From Aliikangiella sp964411875 (GTDB lineage: Bacteria; Pseudomonadota; Gammaproteobacteria; Enterobacterales; Kangiellaceae), in contig CAYPMT010000008.1 of NCBI GenBank assembly GCA_964411875.1, positions 1 to 36,360 on the forward strand: 36,360 nt of DNA, in the 5' to 3' direction. Position 1 is the stretch's first letter. The number at the start of each line of letters is the position of its first letter. The notes beneath the pieces are model-generated. The model did not search any database. It was not told the origin of the DNA and saw only the letters and a list, made by a program, of their open reading frames with translations. A program made the translations under genes and the position numbers. Shown here piece by piece: positions 24,304 to 32,982 of this stretch.

Positions 24304-25119
24304 ATGAAAATCAATGCGCCATTAAAACTTCTGTTATTAGGATTAATGTTCAGCTTATTATCCGCTTGTGCTACTAATATTGCTGGACGTAAACAAGCCT
24401 TGTTAGTATCAGAAAATAGTGCGATTGCTGCTTCTAAAAAGGCTTATCTTGATACTTTGGCTCCGTTTAAAGAAAAAGGAAAGCTTGATAATAACCCTGC
24501 TATCGTGAGTCAAGTTAATGACATTACTCAGCGTTTAATTAAACAAGCAATTTTATTACGTCCAGACACAAAAAACTGGCAATGGAGTGTTAAGGTGATT
24601 GATGATCCAAAAACAGTGAATGCTTGGTGTATGGCCGGTGGAAAAATGGCGATCTACACAGGGCTTATTTTGAAGTTAAAAGCTACGGATGATGAAATTG
24701 CCCAAGTTATGGGGCATGAAATTTCACATGCTTTAGCGAATCATTCTGCTGAGCGTATGTCGATAGCTATGGTTAATAATTTAGGTCTATCTATCTTACA
24801 GGCCACGGGAGTAATTTCTCAGGAAAATATGGGGTTAGCAGCACAAGCGGCTCAGTTGGCTTTGACTTTGCCGAATAGCCGAACGGGTGAAACTGAGGCA
24901 GATATAATTGGTATCGAACTAGCGGCTAAAGCAGGCTATAACCCCAATGCTGCGGTAACACTTTGGCAAAAAATGGCTCAAGTTGGTGGTGGAAGGCCGC
25001 CAGAGTTTTTAAGTACGCATCCTTCGCCTGCAACACGACAGAGCGATTTAAAAAAATTAGTTCCGAAAATGATGCCTTACTATAAAGCGGCTAAAAGAAA
25101 AGCCGCTAAAAGAAAGTAA
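24304..25119 (+). CDS. M48 family zinc metallopeptidase lipoprotein (LoiP/YcaL-like)
   Basis: The 271-residue envelope protease starts with a lipoprotein signal peptide (lipobox LLSAC, Cys at about 22), so it is probably lipid-anchored in the periplasm. The zinc motif HEISH lies in VMGHEISHALANHS, and the third ligand is the Glu of GETEADIIGIELA. The call rests on family likeness to BepA/LoiP/YcaL proteases of outer-membrane quality control; which one is uncertain. The open frame begins at a TTG inside the AGGAG site, so the ATG at 24304, nine bases after it, is the start. The C-terminus is a duplicated basic tail, KAAKRKAAKRK. It is convergent with the aminotransferase. Confidence 0.9.
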   Translation: MKINAPLKLLLLGLMFSLLSACATNIAGRKQALLVSENSAIAASKKAYLDTLAPFKEKGKLDNNPAIVSQVNDITQRLIKQAILLRPDTKNWQWSVKVIDDPKTVNAWCMAGGKMAIYTGLILKLKATDDEIAQVMGHEISHALANHSAERMSIAMVNNLGLSILQATGVISQENMGLAAQAAQLALTLPNSRTGETEADIIGIELAAKAGYNPNAAVTLWQKMAQVGGGRPPEFLSTHPSPATRQSDLKKLVPKMMPYYKAAKRKAAKRK

Positions 25120-25205
25120 ATTTTTAAGGTCAAAGCTTTTTAGATTTTCTTAGTCTGAACTCAAGTTGATTTTTTATCTAAATTCGAGATCAGTTTAGTC
25201 ATTGA

Positions 25206-25225
25206 GCGCTCCCAAAGAAGAGCGC
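25206..25225. other. GC-rich hairpin between convergent genes
   Basis: GCGCTC (25206-25211) and GAGCGC (25220-25225) form a six-pair stem around CCAAAGAA, 16 bases past the aminotransferase stop. It lacks a T-run on either strand. It may stabilise the 3' ends of both transcripts or work with Rho. Confidence 0.35.
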
Positions 25226-25240
25226 GACACTCTTAAAAAT

Positions 25241-26431
25241 TTAAATCACGGCTTTAAGCGACTCGGCGACATAACCCAAACATTGGTTGTTTAATCCTGC
25301 TACATTTATACGACTAGAATTAGCCATATAAATGGAATACTTTTCACGTAATTCAACCACCTGCTCAGGAGTAATACCTAAATAAGTAAACATACCTTTT
25401 TGTTGAGTAATAAAGCTAAAGTCTTGTTGAATATTATGGGCTTGAATTTGTTCTAATAAACCTGACCGTAATGATTTTATTCGAGTAGCCATATTAGCCA
25501 GCTCTTCGGTCCATTCCGTTTTCAACTTCTGATCATTTAAGATAATATTAACTAAAAACCCACCGTAGGCTGGTGGCATAGAGTAAATACCTCTGGCAAT
25601 GCTTTGAATTTGAGTTTGAATGGCTTGTGCTTGGGTGGCATTTTTAGTTTGGACCAGTAAACAGCCGACACGCTCCCGATATAAGCCAAAGTTTTTTGAA
25701 CAAGAAGTCGCAATTAACATTTCTTCAACTCGTTCAGATAAATAACGTAAGCCTTTGGCATCTTCATCTAGATCATCACCTAAGCCTTGGTAAGCTAAAT
25801 CAACAAAAGGTATAAAGCCTTGCTTAAGTGCTCGTTCAGTAATGGTTTGCCAATTTTCAAATGAAAGATCAGCGCCAGTTGGGTTATGGCAGCAACCATG
25901 TAGTAAAACAACATCAGTTGGTCCTAGCTGTGCAAGTTTTTCATCCATCGCTTGATAATTAACGACGCCAGTTGCAGCATCAAAGTAGGGGTAAGTTTTA
26001 ATTTTTAGGCCGGCTGATTCAATCAGCGGCATGTGATTAGCCCAAGTTGGATCACTGACCCAAACGGTTGGCTTATCTTTTAGTAGTACTAATAGCTCAG
26101 CAGCAACACGTAATGCACCACAACCTCCGGGTGTTTGCAGTGCGGCTAATCGCTTGTCGGCTATGCTAACGGATTGTTCTCCTAAAAGTAGCTGTTTTAT
26201 AGCATCGGCAAAACCTGGTACGCCACCTGGGCCAATGTAGGTTTTAGAGTCTTCGGTTTCAGCATGTTGTTGAGCCGCTTTCTGAATGGCTTTCATAATA
26301 GCAGTATGACCTGATTCATCTTTGTATACACCAACACCTAAATCGACTTTACTGGGATTAGGATCTTGACGATAAGCAGCAATAAGACCGAGTAACGAAT
26401 CAGCCGGTAATGCATCTAGGTGTTCGAACAT
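25241..26431 (-). CDS. tyrB: Aromatic/aspartate aminotransferase, class I
   Basis: This PLP enzyme moves amino groups between glutamate and 2-oxo acids (oxaloacetate, phenylpyruvate, 4-hydroxyphenylpyruvate). At 396 residues it shows the AspC/TyrB signatures: DLGVGVYKDESG, HGCCHNPTGADLS, PFVDLAYQGLGDDLDED, PLP lysine 246 in SCSKNFGLYRERVG, and late SSRINVAGLN with the substrate arginine. TyrB and AspC cannot be told apart safely by eye. The TyrB name is a preference given tyrA in the same window. A TAGGAGCTACCAATT ribosome region precedes the ATG. The upstream 320-base gap is divergent with ispF. Confidence 0.9.
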   Translation of the reverse strand: MFEHLDALPADSLLGLIAAYRQDPNPSKVDLGVGVYKDESGHTAIMKAIQKAAQQHAETEDSKTYIGPGGVPGFADAIKQLLLGEQSVSIADKRLAALQTPGGCGALRVAAELLVLLKDKPTVWVSDPTWANHMPLIESAGLKIKTYPYFDAATGVVNYQAMDEKLAQLGPTDVVLLHGCCHNPTGADLSFENWQTITERALKQGFIPFVDLAYQGLGDDLDEDAKGLRYLSERVEEMLIATSCSKNFGLYRERVGCLLVQTKNATQAQAIQTQIQSIARGIYSMPPAYGGFLVNIILNDQKLKTEWTEELANMATRIKSLRSGLLEQIQAHNIQQDFSFITQQKGMFTYLGITPEQVVELREKYSIYMANSSRINVAGLNNQCLGYVAESLKAVI

Positions 26432-26751
26432 AATTGGTAGCTCCTAGGATTTTTTGAATCTATTCCCAAATTTTGGGGTGCGATTTTTTATATATTGTTA
26501 TTTTAGCAATAGAGTAAACTTTTGGATACTATTGCTTAATATCAATGAATCTTAATTTTATATTTTGCGATGAATTTGTAGTTATATTTAGACTATGTTC
26601 CTAATATTAGCTAAATAGTTAAAAGTTAAACGATTAAGCCTTGCACCAAATTAGTTGACCGATTAGAATAAATCTCGTTTAGAGAGGTCTAAAAAAATAT
26701 GTTCAAACAACATTCCCATATTCCTCTAATAATCATAAAAAGGAAAGTCAG
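26432..26751. other. Divergent intergenic region upstream of ispF
   Basis: The 320 bases carry no full gene. In many gammaproteobacteria ispD immediately precedes ispF, but here it is absent. The stretch is AT-rich and must hold promoters for the aminotransferase and for the long ispF-to-rpoS cluster; none is clear enough to place. An 18-codon open frame at its right end is listed separately. Confidence 0.4.
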
Positions 26752-26755
26752 GTGA
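26699..26755 (+). CDS. Possible 18-residue leader peptide before ispF
   Basis: ATG at 26699 opens 18 codons (MFKQHSHIPLIIIKRKVR) whose TGA overlaps the ispF GTG start as GTGA. A purine-rich AGAGAGG lies 11 bases upstream. Overlap of this kind can couple translation. It could equally be chance in AT-rich DNA. Confidence 0.2.
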   Translation: MFKQHSHIPLIIIKRKVR

Positions 26756-27231
26756 TTCGTATAGGACATGGCTTCGATGTTCATGCTTTTGGTGGTAATA
26801 AACCACTTGTATTAGGTGGTGAGACGATTGAAAACCATATTGGGCTACGTGCTCACTCCGATGGTGACGTCATTTTACATGCTATTTGCGATGCGATATT
26901 AGGTGCTGCGGCACTGGGGGATATTGGTCTGCACTTTCCTGATACCGATGAAACTTTAGCTAATATCGATAGCCGTAAAATGCTAACAAAAGTTTACGCT
27001 ATGATTGAACAAGCTGGTTACGCGATTAATAACCTCGATGTTACTGTTGTAACACAAACGCCTCGTATGGCACCTTATATTGCAAAAATTCGAGAAAATA
27101 TTGCCGAGGATTTGCACATCTCAGTTGATCAGGTTAGTGTTAAAGCCACCACAACTGAAACGCTTGGTTATGTCGGCCGTAAAGAAGGCATGGCCGTTCA
27201 AGCAGTGACCTTATTAACCAACAGTGACTGA
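26752..27231 (+). CDS. ispF: 2-C-methyl-D-erythritol 2,4-cyclodiphosphate synthase
   Basis: This is the fifth step of the MEP isoprenoid pathway; it cyclises the CDP-methylerythritol 2-phosphate with loss of CMP. The 159-residue length is exact for the family. Zinc ligands Asp9 and His11 (GHGFDVHAF) and His43 (GDVILHAICDAILGA) are present, with LHFPDTD and the CMP-binding TTTETLGYVGRKEG. It starts with GTG after AAAAAGGAAAG. It overlaps truD by eight bases and opens the cluster running to rpoS. Confidence 0.97.
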   Translation: MIRIGHGFDVHAFGGNKPLVLGGETIENHIGLRAHSDGDVILHAICDAILGAAALGDIGLHFPDTDETLANIDSRKMLTKVYAMIEQAGYAINNLDVTVVTQTPRMAPYIAKIRENIAEDLHISVDQVSVKATTTETLGYVGRKEGMAVQAVTLLTNSD

Positions 27232-28318
27232 TAACTTAGAGTCTGATATTTCTTCAGCGAATTTTTTTGAAAAGATACTTGCTGATTTACCCAGTGTTAA
27301 CTCCCAACCTTTGCTGAATGGAAGTATTCGTCAGCACCATAGCGACTTTATTGTTACCGAAGAATTATCTTTTTCACCCTCGGGCAGTGGTGAGCATTTA
27401 TTTTTGCTGATCGAAAAGCAGGGATGTAATACCGAGTGGGTTGTGAGACAACTAAAACAACACTTTAGTTTAACGAGTAAAGAAATTGGTTATGCTGGAC
27501 GAAAAGATCGTCACAGTATTGCTCGCCAATGGTTTAGCTTACATCTGCCAGGGAAAAGCGTTTCGCTTGAAAGCTTAAAGGACGCTTCATTTAAAGATGA
27601 CTTTAGAGTGATTGAGAATAAACGTCATAATAAAAAACTCAAGCAAGGTGCAATTAAATATAATCATTTTGAAATTATTGTGAGAGATGTTTCTGGTAAA
27701 ATCGATGAATCAGCCATTGAGTGTGTTAAAAAAAATGGTTTTCCTAATTATTTTGGTTACCAACGTTTTGGCCGTAATGCTCAAAATTTGAGTCAAGCTG
27801 AACGATTATTAACTGGGCAATTGTCGAGAAAGCCATCTAAAAATCAGCGAAGCCTTTATTTATCAGCAGCGCGATCTTATTTGTTTAATTTAATGGTCGG
27901 AGAAAGAATTAAACAGGACTTGTGGAGTAAAGTTATACCTGGTGATTGTTTAGGTTTTGCCGATTCACGTAGTTTTTTTGTTTGTGAACAGCTAGATGAG
28001 GAGTCGAAGCGTCGTTTTGCAGAAGGTGATTTGCATATTAGCGGTTGGTTAGCAGGCAAAGGTTATTCAGAAGCTCAGGGTGATGCTTTGGCAATGGAAA
28101 AACAAGTGATACAAGATTATGAGCTTTGGTTACAAGGCTTAACTAAGGAGAAAGTTTTATCAGCGCGTCGATTGATGCGAGTGATACCGAATAACTTACA
28201 GGTAACCTCGTTGGATGAAAAATCATTATTGTTTAAATTTAGTTTGCCAACAGGCAGTTTTGCGACTTCATTGTTGAGAGAGCTCATTCAAGTTAATGAT
28301 GCTTCGCTGAGTATGTAA
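27224..28318 (+). CDS. truD: tRNA pseudouridine(13) synthase TruD
   Basis: This isomerises uridine 13 in tRNA-Glu to pseudouridine. The 364-residue protein has the nucleophilic Asp95 in GYAGRKDRHSIARQWFS, preceded by FIVTEELSF. The TruD insertion domain contains FPNYFGYQRFGRNAQN and YLSAARSYLFN, and LPTGSFATSLLREL closes the chain. The GTG start lies inside the last codons of ispF, so translation is coupled. surE follows after 21 bases. Confidence 0.97.
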   Translation: MTDNLESDISSANFFEKILADLPSVNSQPLLNGSIRQHHSDFIVTEELSFSPSGSGEHLFLLIEKQGCNTEWVVRQLKQHFSLTSKEIGYAGRKDRHSIARQWFSLHLPGKSVSLESLKDASFKDDFRVIENKRHNKKLKQGAIKYNHFEIIVRDVSGKIDESAIECVKKNGFPNYFGYQRFGRNAQNLSQAERLLTGQLSRKPSKNQRSLYLSAARSYLFNLMVGERIKQDLWSKVIPGDCLGFADSRSFFVCEQLDEESKRRFAEGDLHISGWLAGKGYSEAQGDALAMEKQVIQDYELWLQGLTKEKVLSARRLMRVIPNNLQVTSLDEKSLLFKFSLPTGSFATSLLRELIQVNDASLSM

Positions 28319-28339
28319 ATTTAATTAGGAACTAAGCGA

Positions 28340-29101
28340 GTGACAAAGCAAAAATTTAATTTATTAATTAGTAATGATGATGGCGCTAAGGCACCTGGTA
28401 TTGAAGCACTTGCTGAAGTTATTGCTACTGAACATCAGGTTACCGTAGTTGCGCCAAGTGAGAACCGTAGTGGGAGTAGTAGCGCATTAACCTTGACCAG
28501 GCCACTACGCTGCGAAAGTTTAGCAAATGGTTTTTATTCGGTTGACGGAACGCCGTGTGATTGTGTTCATTTAGGTTCACATCGATTAATGCAAACACAA
28601 CCAGATATGATCCTTTCAGGCATTAATGACGGGGCTAATTTAGGTGATGATGTGTTTTACTCAGGAACCGTTGCGGCGGCTATGGAAGGGCGTAGCTTAG
28701 GGTTTCCAGCTATGGCAATATCTTTAGTAGGTCGTCCACCAACACACTATATGACAGCGGCTCAAGTTGCACTAAATCTGTTATCTCAGCTACAGTCTTT
28801 TCCAACGTCTTCAAATACAGTACTCAATGTTAATGTCCCCGACTTACCTTTAGAGCAAATTAAAGGTTATCGTCTAACTCGCTTGGGTTCTCGTCACAGA
28901 GCTGATACGATAGTGCCAGCTCAAGATCCACGCGGTAAAGAAGTCTTTTGGATAGGTCCGGCTAGTAAGCCTCAGGATGATGCTGATGGCACTGATTTTT
29001 ATGCCGTTGAAAAAGGCTTTGTATCGATTACTCCGTTAGTTGTGGACTTTACAGCTTATGCTAGTTTTGACTCAGTTAAGCAGTGGATCGATCAGCTGTA
29101 A
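28340..29101 (+). CDS. surE: 5'/3'-nucleotidase SurE
   Basis: The 253-residue metal-dependent phosphatase acts on nucleoside monophosphates and short polyphosphates. The metal site is SNDDGAKAPG (Asp13, Asp14), with ENRSGSSSALTLTRPLR, DGTPCDCVHLG, LSGINDGANLGDDVFYSGTVAAAMEG and YRLTRLGSRHRAD typical of the family. It starts with GTG after AGGA. Its place directly before pcm in the rpoS cluster is conserved across gammaproteobacteria and fits its stationary-phase survival role. Confidence 0.97.
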   Translation: MTKQKFNLLISNDDGAKAPGIEALAEVIATEHQVTVVAPSENRSGSSSALTLTRPLRCESLANGFYSVDGTPCDCVHLGSHRLMQTQPDMILSGINDGANLGDDVFYSGTVAAAMEGRSLGFPAMAISLVGRPPTHYMTAAQVALNLLSQLQSFPTSSNTVLNVNVPDLPLEQIKGYRLTRLGSRHRADTIVPAQDPRGKEVFWIGPASKPQDDADGTDFYAVEKGFVSITPLVVDFTAYASFDSVKQWIDQL

Positions 29102-29202
29102 GTTAGCGAGCTTATTAAATAAAATGATAACAATAAAATTAACTGTCTCTCACTTCAGGGTCTATTGACCTTCTTATATAGAGTCTATTGGAAATTACCT
29201 TG

Positions 29203-29871
29203 ATGGGAAAAGCAAATATCACAGGCATAGGCATGACTTCACAAAGAACTCGAAGTCGCCTCGTTCAACATTTAAAAGAAAAAGGCATTATTGAACAGTC
29301 GGTATTATCGGTCATGGAAAAAGTACCGAGACATCTTTTTATTGACGAAGCCTTGGCGCATAGAGCCTATGAAAATACGGCATTACCTATAGGTATGGGT
29401 CAGACAATTTCGCAGCCATATATTGTTGCGCGAATGACTGAACTATTGGTTATGAGCGGTCCGATGAAAAATGTTTTAGAAGTTGGCACTGGCTGTGGTT
29501 ATCAAACGGCAGTATTAGCTGGCGTTGCTAAATGGGTTTACAGCATAGAGCGTATCGAAGGGTTGCTAAAAAAAGCGGCCGAGCGTTTTAAATTATTGAA
29601 CCTTTATAATGTGGCTTATCGTCATGGTGATGGTTATTTAGGTTGGCCAGAAGAAGCCCCTTTTGATGCGATTATTGTTACAGCAGCACCGGACAATATT
29701 CCAGCGGCATTAATCGAGCAATTAGCTGTTGGTGGTCGAATGGTTATACCGGTGACTATGCCAAATGGAAACCAACAGTTGCACTTATTAGAAAAAACCG
29801 ATCAAGAAATTTCTTCTATGCAAGTTGAAGAGGTCAAGTTTGTTCCTTTGCTTGGCGGCACGGTTAGATGA
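29203..29871 (+). CDS. pcm: Protein-L-isoaspartate O-methyltransferase
   Basis: This repairs isoaspartyl residues in aged proteins using S-adenosylmethionine. It has MTSQRTRSRLVQHLKEKGI, VPRHLFIDEALAHRAYENTALPIGMGQTISQP, the SAM motif VLEVGTGCGYQTAVLAG, and PFDAIIVTAAP. The open frame begins with TTG at 29188. The ATG at 29203 (222 residues) is preferred, and the ATG at 29233, which starts exactly at MTSQRTR, is a serious alternative matching Pseudomonas-type homologues. The stop overlaps the next gene's ATG as ATGA. Confidence 0.96.
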   Translation: MGKANITGIGMTSQRTRSRLVQHLKEKGIIEQSVLSVMEKVPRHLFIDEALAHRAYENTALPIGMGQTISQPYIVARMTELLVMSGPMKNVLEVGTGCGYQTAVLAGVAKWVYSIERIEGLLKKAAERFKLLNLYNVAYRHGDGYLGWPEEAPFDAIIVTAAPDNIPAALIEQLAVGGRMVIPVTMPNGNQQLHLLEKTDQEISSMQVEEVKFVPLLGGTVR

Positions 29872-30452
29872 GAATTTTTAGTAAAATGTATGAGACTTGC
29901 ATGGGCTGGTCGAAACATCCCCGTGCAAGTTATTATCTAGGAACCATGAGCTTTGCTGAGTCGGTGATATTTCCTATCCCCGTTGATGTGATGTTAGCCC
30001 CAATGTGTTTGTCGCGGCTTGATAAAGCTTGGCATTATGCTTTTATCGCGACAGTTACGAGTGTATTAGGTGGTATCTTTGGTTATTTTCTTGGTCTTTT
30101 TCTATTTGAATCATTGATTGAACCCGTTTTAGTTTCTGTTGGAAAGATGGAAAAATTTAAAGCGGTTGCCGATCAAGTCGGTCAAGATGGTGCTTGGGTT
30201 GTTTTTTTGGCGGCCTTTGCACCTATTCCCTATAAGTTGGTCACAATTAGTGCAGGGATAATTCCTATATCATTATATGAATTTACACTAGCTTCAATTG
30301 TTGGACGTGCCGGTCGTTTTTATTTGGTTGCGGGTTTGATTGTGCTTGGTGGTGAAAAAATGGAGAAAAAGCTTCACCAAATTATTGATTATTTGGGTTG
30401 GGCTGTCGTTATATTGTCTGTTTTAGCCTATTTTATATACAAATATTACTGA
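29868..30452 (+). CDS. yqaA: YqaA family (DedA/SNARE-associated) inner-membrane protein
   Basis: The 194-residue protein has four or five hydrophobic spans and the YqaA/DedA-like motif SFAESVIFPIPVDVMLAPM near residue 30, with a later GRAGRFYLVAG arginine motif. DedA relatives are flippases or proton-dependent lipid carriers; the function of YqaA itself is not established. It overlaps pcm by four bases (ATGA), so it is cotranslated with the survival genes. It sits between pcm and nlpD, a place that E. coli leaves empty. A terminator follows. Confidence 0.88.
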   Translation: MRIFSKMYETCMGWSKHPRASYYLGTMSFAESVIFPIPVDVMLAPMCLSRLDKAWHYAFIATVTSVLGGIFGYFLGLFLFESLIEPVLVSVGKMEKFKAVADQVGQDGAWVVFLAAFAPIPYKLVTISAGIIPISLYEFTLASIVGRAGRFYLVAGLIVLGGEKMEKKLHQIIDYLGWAVVILSVLAYFIYKYY

Positions 30453-30545
30453 ATGTTTATATAAAACAATAAATTAACGCACTTTCTTAATTTATTTTTT
30501 AAGAATGCTTGCTAACTTAACTTTTATTAATATACTATTCTCTGA

Positions 30546-30583
30546 ACTCGACATATTTAGTATTGCTAAATGTCGGGTTTTTT
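30546..30583 (+). terminator. Intrinsic terminator after yqaA
   Basis: AACTCGACAT (30546-30555) pairs with ATGTCGGGTT (30570-30579), with an inner TTAG/CTAA stem, ending in a T-run to 30583. It suggests that ispF-to-yqaA and nlpD-rpoS are separate transcripts. Confidence 0.75.
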
Positions 30584-30708
30584 ATTGGTAATTTATTTAT
30601 AGGACGATTTAAGTTGAAGGAATAACAAAAAGAGTTAACAATGGATTAGGCTTCAATCTGTTATTGAGTCTGAACTTATTAATAATCGATAAGAACTTTA
30701 ACTAAGAC

Positions 30709-31707
30709 ATGATATTTTTGGGTAAACGACCATTAGACTTGACAGTTGCTCGGTTAATTTTACGAGTGAATGTAATGCTTGTTGGTTGTTGTTTAATAAT
30801 GGCTTGTGCCCATTCATTAAAACCCGCACCAGTTGTTGATATTAACGCTTCTCAGTCAAATCGTTACGCGAATGCCTCTAAGCCAGCCTTTCAGCAGAAA
30901 CCAACAGTTGGACAGAAAACAGTAACTTATGCTCAATCCAATAAAAGGCCGACAGTTTATTTGGTTAAGTCGGGTGATACTTTGTTTTCGATTGCATGGC
31001 AGTATGCATTAAACCATCGTGAAATAGTTCGAATTAACCGCCTTAAAAATAACAACATTTATCCTGGGCAAAAGTTACGTTTGATTGAAACAATCGATGC
31101 ACCTATTTTTGATGCGAACTCATTGATTGCTGCATTGAACCGTGAAGTACTAACGAATCCAGTAAGCCTAACGCATTATAAGCAAATCAAAGACTCACCG
31201 CTGGCGGTTAAGCAAAAGCCACCGGCGTCAACGAAACTGTCTCCTAAACATCAAAGTAAACCTAAGCCTCAGAGTAGCTCTAAAGTTGCGTTATCAGAAA
31301 AAGCCAAAAGTCCCAAAAGAAAACCTTCCAATCAATTAAAGCCGATTAATTGGATATGGCCAACTAATGGTCAGGTGATTAGTTATTTTTCAGCTCAAGC
31401 TAACAAAGGTTTAGCCATTGCGGCAAAAAAAGGTCAACCGGTTAGAGCCTCAGCGCCGGGGCAGGTGGTTTATAAAGGGAAGGGTTTAAGAGGCTATGGC
31501 AATCTGGTCATTATCAAACATTCTAATGACTACTTAAGTGCTTATGCACATAACAATAAAGTTTATGTTAATGAAAATGAATATGTTAAAGCCGGTGAGA
31601 AGATTGCTGATGTTGGCAATAGTGGCTCTCAGCGAGATAAATTGTATTTTGAGATTCGTTATAAAGGTAAACCAGTTGATCCATTAAACTACTTGCCTAA
31701 GCAGTAA
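30709..31707 (+). CDS. nlpD: NlpD lipoprotein, LysM plus degenerate LytM domain
   Basis: The 332-residue outer-membrane lipoprotein activates the septal amidase AmiC in E. coli. A signal sequence ends at the lipobox LIMAC (Cys33). LysM spans about 82-126 (PTVYLVKSGDTLFSIAWQYALNHREIVRIN). A low-complexity Lys/Ser/Pro linker (about 165-210) leads to the M23/LytM domain (about 213-330). The zinc residues of active LytM enzymes are lost (NKGLAI instead of H-G-D, KLYFEIR instead of HLHFEIR), as expected of an activator rather than a hydrolase. rpoS follows; in E. coli the main rpoS promoter lies inside nlpD, and I could not place it here. Confidence 0.94.
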   Translation: MIFLGKRPLDLTVARLILRVNVMLVGCCLIMACAHSLKPAPVVDINASQSNRYANASKPAFQQKPTVGQKTVTYAQSNKRPTVYLVKSGDTLFSIAWQYALNHREIVRINRLKNNNIYPGQKLRLIETIDAPIFDANSLIAALNREVLTNPVSLTHYKQIKDSPLAVKQKPPASTKLSPKHQSKPKPQSSSKVALSEKAKSPKRKPSNQLKPINWIWPTNGQVISYFSAQANKGLAIAAKKGQPVRASAPGQVVYKGKGLRGYGNLVIIKHSNDYLSAYAHNNKVYVNENEYVKAGEKIADVGNSGSQRDKLYFEIRYKGKPVDPLNYLPKQ

Positions 31708-31934
31708 TAAAAATAATTGAAAAATATTTTTTTTAAAACCTAAAGTTATATAAAAGTTTGCCGATAAACTAAATAGCAGGATTACACCGTTGAGTTAAAT
31801 TGTTGGTTTTTCAATAAGTTAACTTAACACTAAAAATAATATAGATCTTTATAACAAATTAGGGCTCAAAAAAACTTAAAAACTAAGTAGTTTTGTTTCT
31901 GGGTTTATTTGCCCTTAAGGCGGAGAGCAAAGCC

Positions 31935-32885
31935 ATGACAAGTCAAAAAGCAGCTGAAGTTGAGATTGAAGAACCCAATAACAATATGCTCGAGCTCGAA
32001 GAGGTTTCTGAGCAAGAGACTGAAAAACCAACCCATTATGAGAGAGAAAGCAGTTTTGATGCGACTCAAATGTACTTGGGTGAAATTGGTGCCTCACCTT
32101 TATTAAGCGCTGAAGAAGAAGTCTACTTTTCGCGTAAAGCATTAAAAGGTTGTGAAGCTTCACGCAAGCGTATGATTGAAAGCAATCTTCGTTTAGTGGT
32201 TAAAATTGCTCGTCGCTATAACAATCGTGGATTAGCCTTACTTGATTTAATTGAAGAAGGTAATCTGGGATTAATTCGTGCGGTAGAAAAGTTTGATCCA
32301 GAAAGAGGCTTCCGTTTTTCAACTTATGCTACTTGGTGGATACGTCAAACCATTGAGCGCGCTATTATGAATCAAACCCGTACCATTCGTTTACCGATTC
32401 ATGTGGTTAAAGAATTAAATGTTTATTTAAGAGCTTCAAGAGAATTAGCGCAAAAACTTGATCATGAACCAACCGCAGAAGAAATTGCAGAAAAGCTAGA
32501 CAAGCCAGTTGAGACAGTATCAAGAATGCTTGGTTTAAATGAACGTGTTTCATCCGTCGACTCTTGTGTTGGTATCGATAATGATAAGTCATTACTTGAT
32601 ACGATTGCCGATGAGCGAGAGTGTGGTCCTTCTAATCGATTGCAAGAAGAAGATCTTAAACAAAGTATTGAATATTGGTTAGACCAATTAGGTGGTAAAC
32701 AAAAAGAAGTTTTAACACGTCGTTTTGGTTTGCTTAATTATGAAGCTGCAACACTTGAAGAAGTCGGTTTAGAAATTGGTTTAACTCGCGAGCGAGTTCG
32801 TCAAATTCAAGTTGAAGCTCTACGTCGTTTACGTTTTATGTTGGAAAGACAAGGTTTAACTTTATCCAGCATATTTAATGTTTAG
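31935..32885 (+). CDS. rpoS: RNA polymerase sigma factor RpoS
   Basis: This is the general stress and stationary-phase sigma factor. The 316-residue form begins at the ATG at 31935, after GGAGAG. The open frame runs back to a TTG at 31893, but those 14 residues lack a ribosome site. Regions: 1.2 with TQMYLGEIGASPLLSAEEE (about 44-62), 2 with ESNLRLVVKIARRYNNRGLALLDLIEEG and FSTYATWWIRQTIERAI, 3 with HVVKELNVYLRASREL, and 4.2 helix-turn-helix TLEEVGLEIGLTRERVRQIQ (about 273-292). The VKELNVYLR segment holds the lysine needed for RssB recognition in E. coli, so ClpXP turnover may apply. A 227-base leader precedes it, with room for small-RNA control. Confidence 0.97.
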   Translation: MTSQKAAEVEIEEPNNNMLELEEVSEQETEKPTHYERESSFDATQMYLGEIGASPLLSAEEEVYFSRKALKGCEASRKRMIESNLRLVVKIARRYNNRGLALLDLIEEGNLGLIRAVEKFDPERGFRFSTYATWWIRQTIERAIMNQTRTIRLPIHVVKELNVYLRASRELAQKLDHEPTAEEIAEKLDKPVETVSRMLGLNERVSSVDSCVGIDNDKSLLDTIADERECGPSNRLQEEDLKQSIEYWLDQLGGKQKEVLTRRFGLLNYEAATLEEVGLEIGLTRERVRQIQVEALRRLRFMLERQGLTLSSIFNV

Positions 32886-32930
32886 TTGTTACGATTTTGT
32901 AAGCTGAATTTTCTCCCAAGGAAGACCATT

Positions 32931-32960
32931 AAGCGCGTTCCCTAACGCGCTTTCTTTTTT
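32931..32960 (+). terminator. Intrinsic terminator of rpoS
   Basis: AAGCGCGTT (32931-32939), loop CCCT, AACGCGCTT (32944-32952), then TCTTTTTT to 32960. It lies between convergent rpoS and bolA. Confidence 0.9.
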
Positions 32961-32982
32961 CTGCTACTTAAGCTAATAAACT

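Noticed and set aside
30709..31707. NlpD as an active peptidoglycan hydrolase
   Set aside because: The LytM zinc-binding residues are replaced (NKGLAI, KLYFEIR), as in amidase activators.
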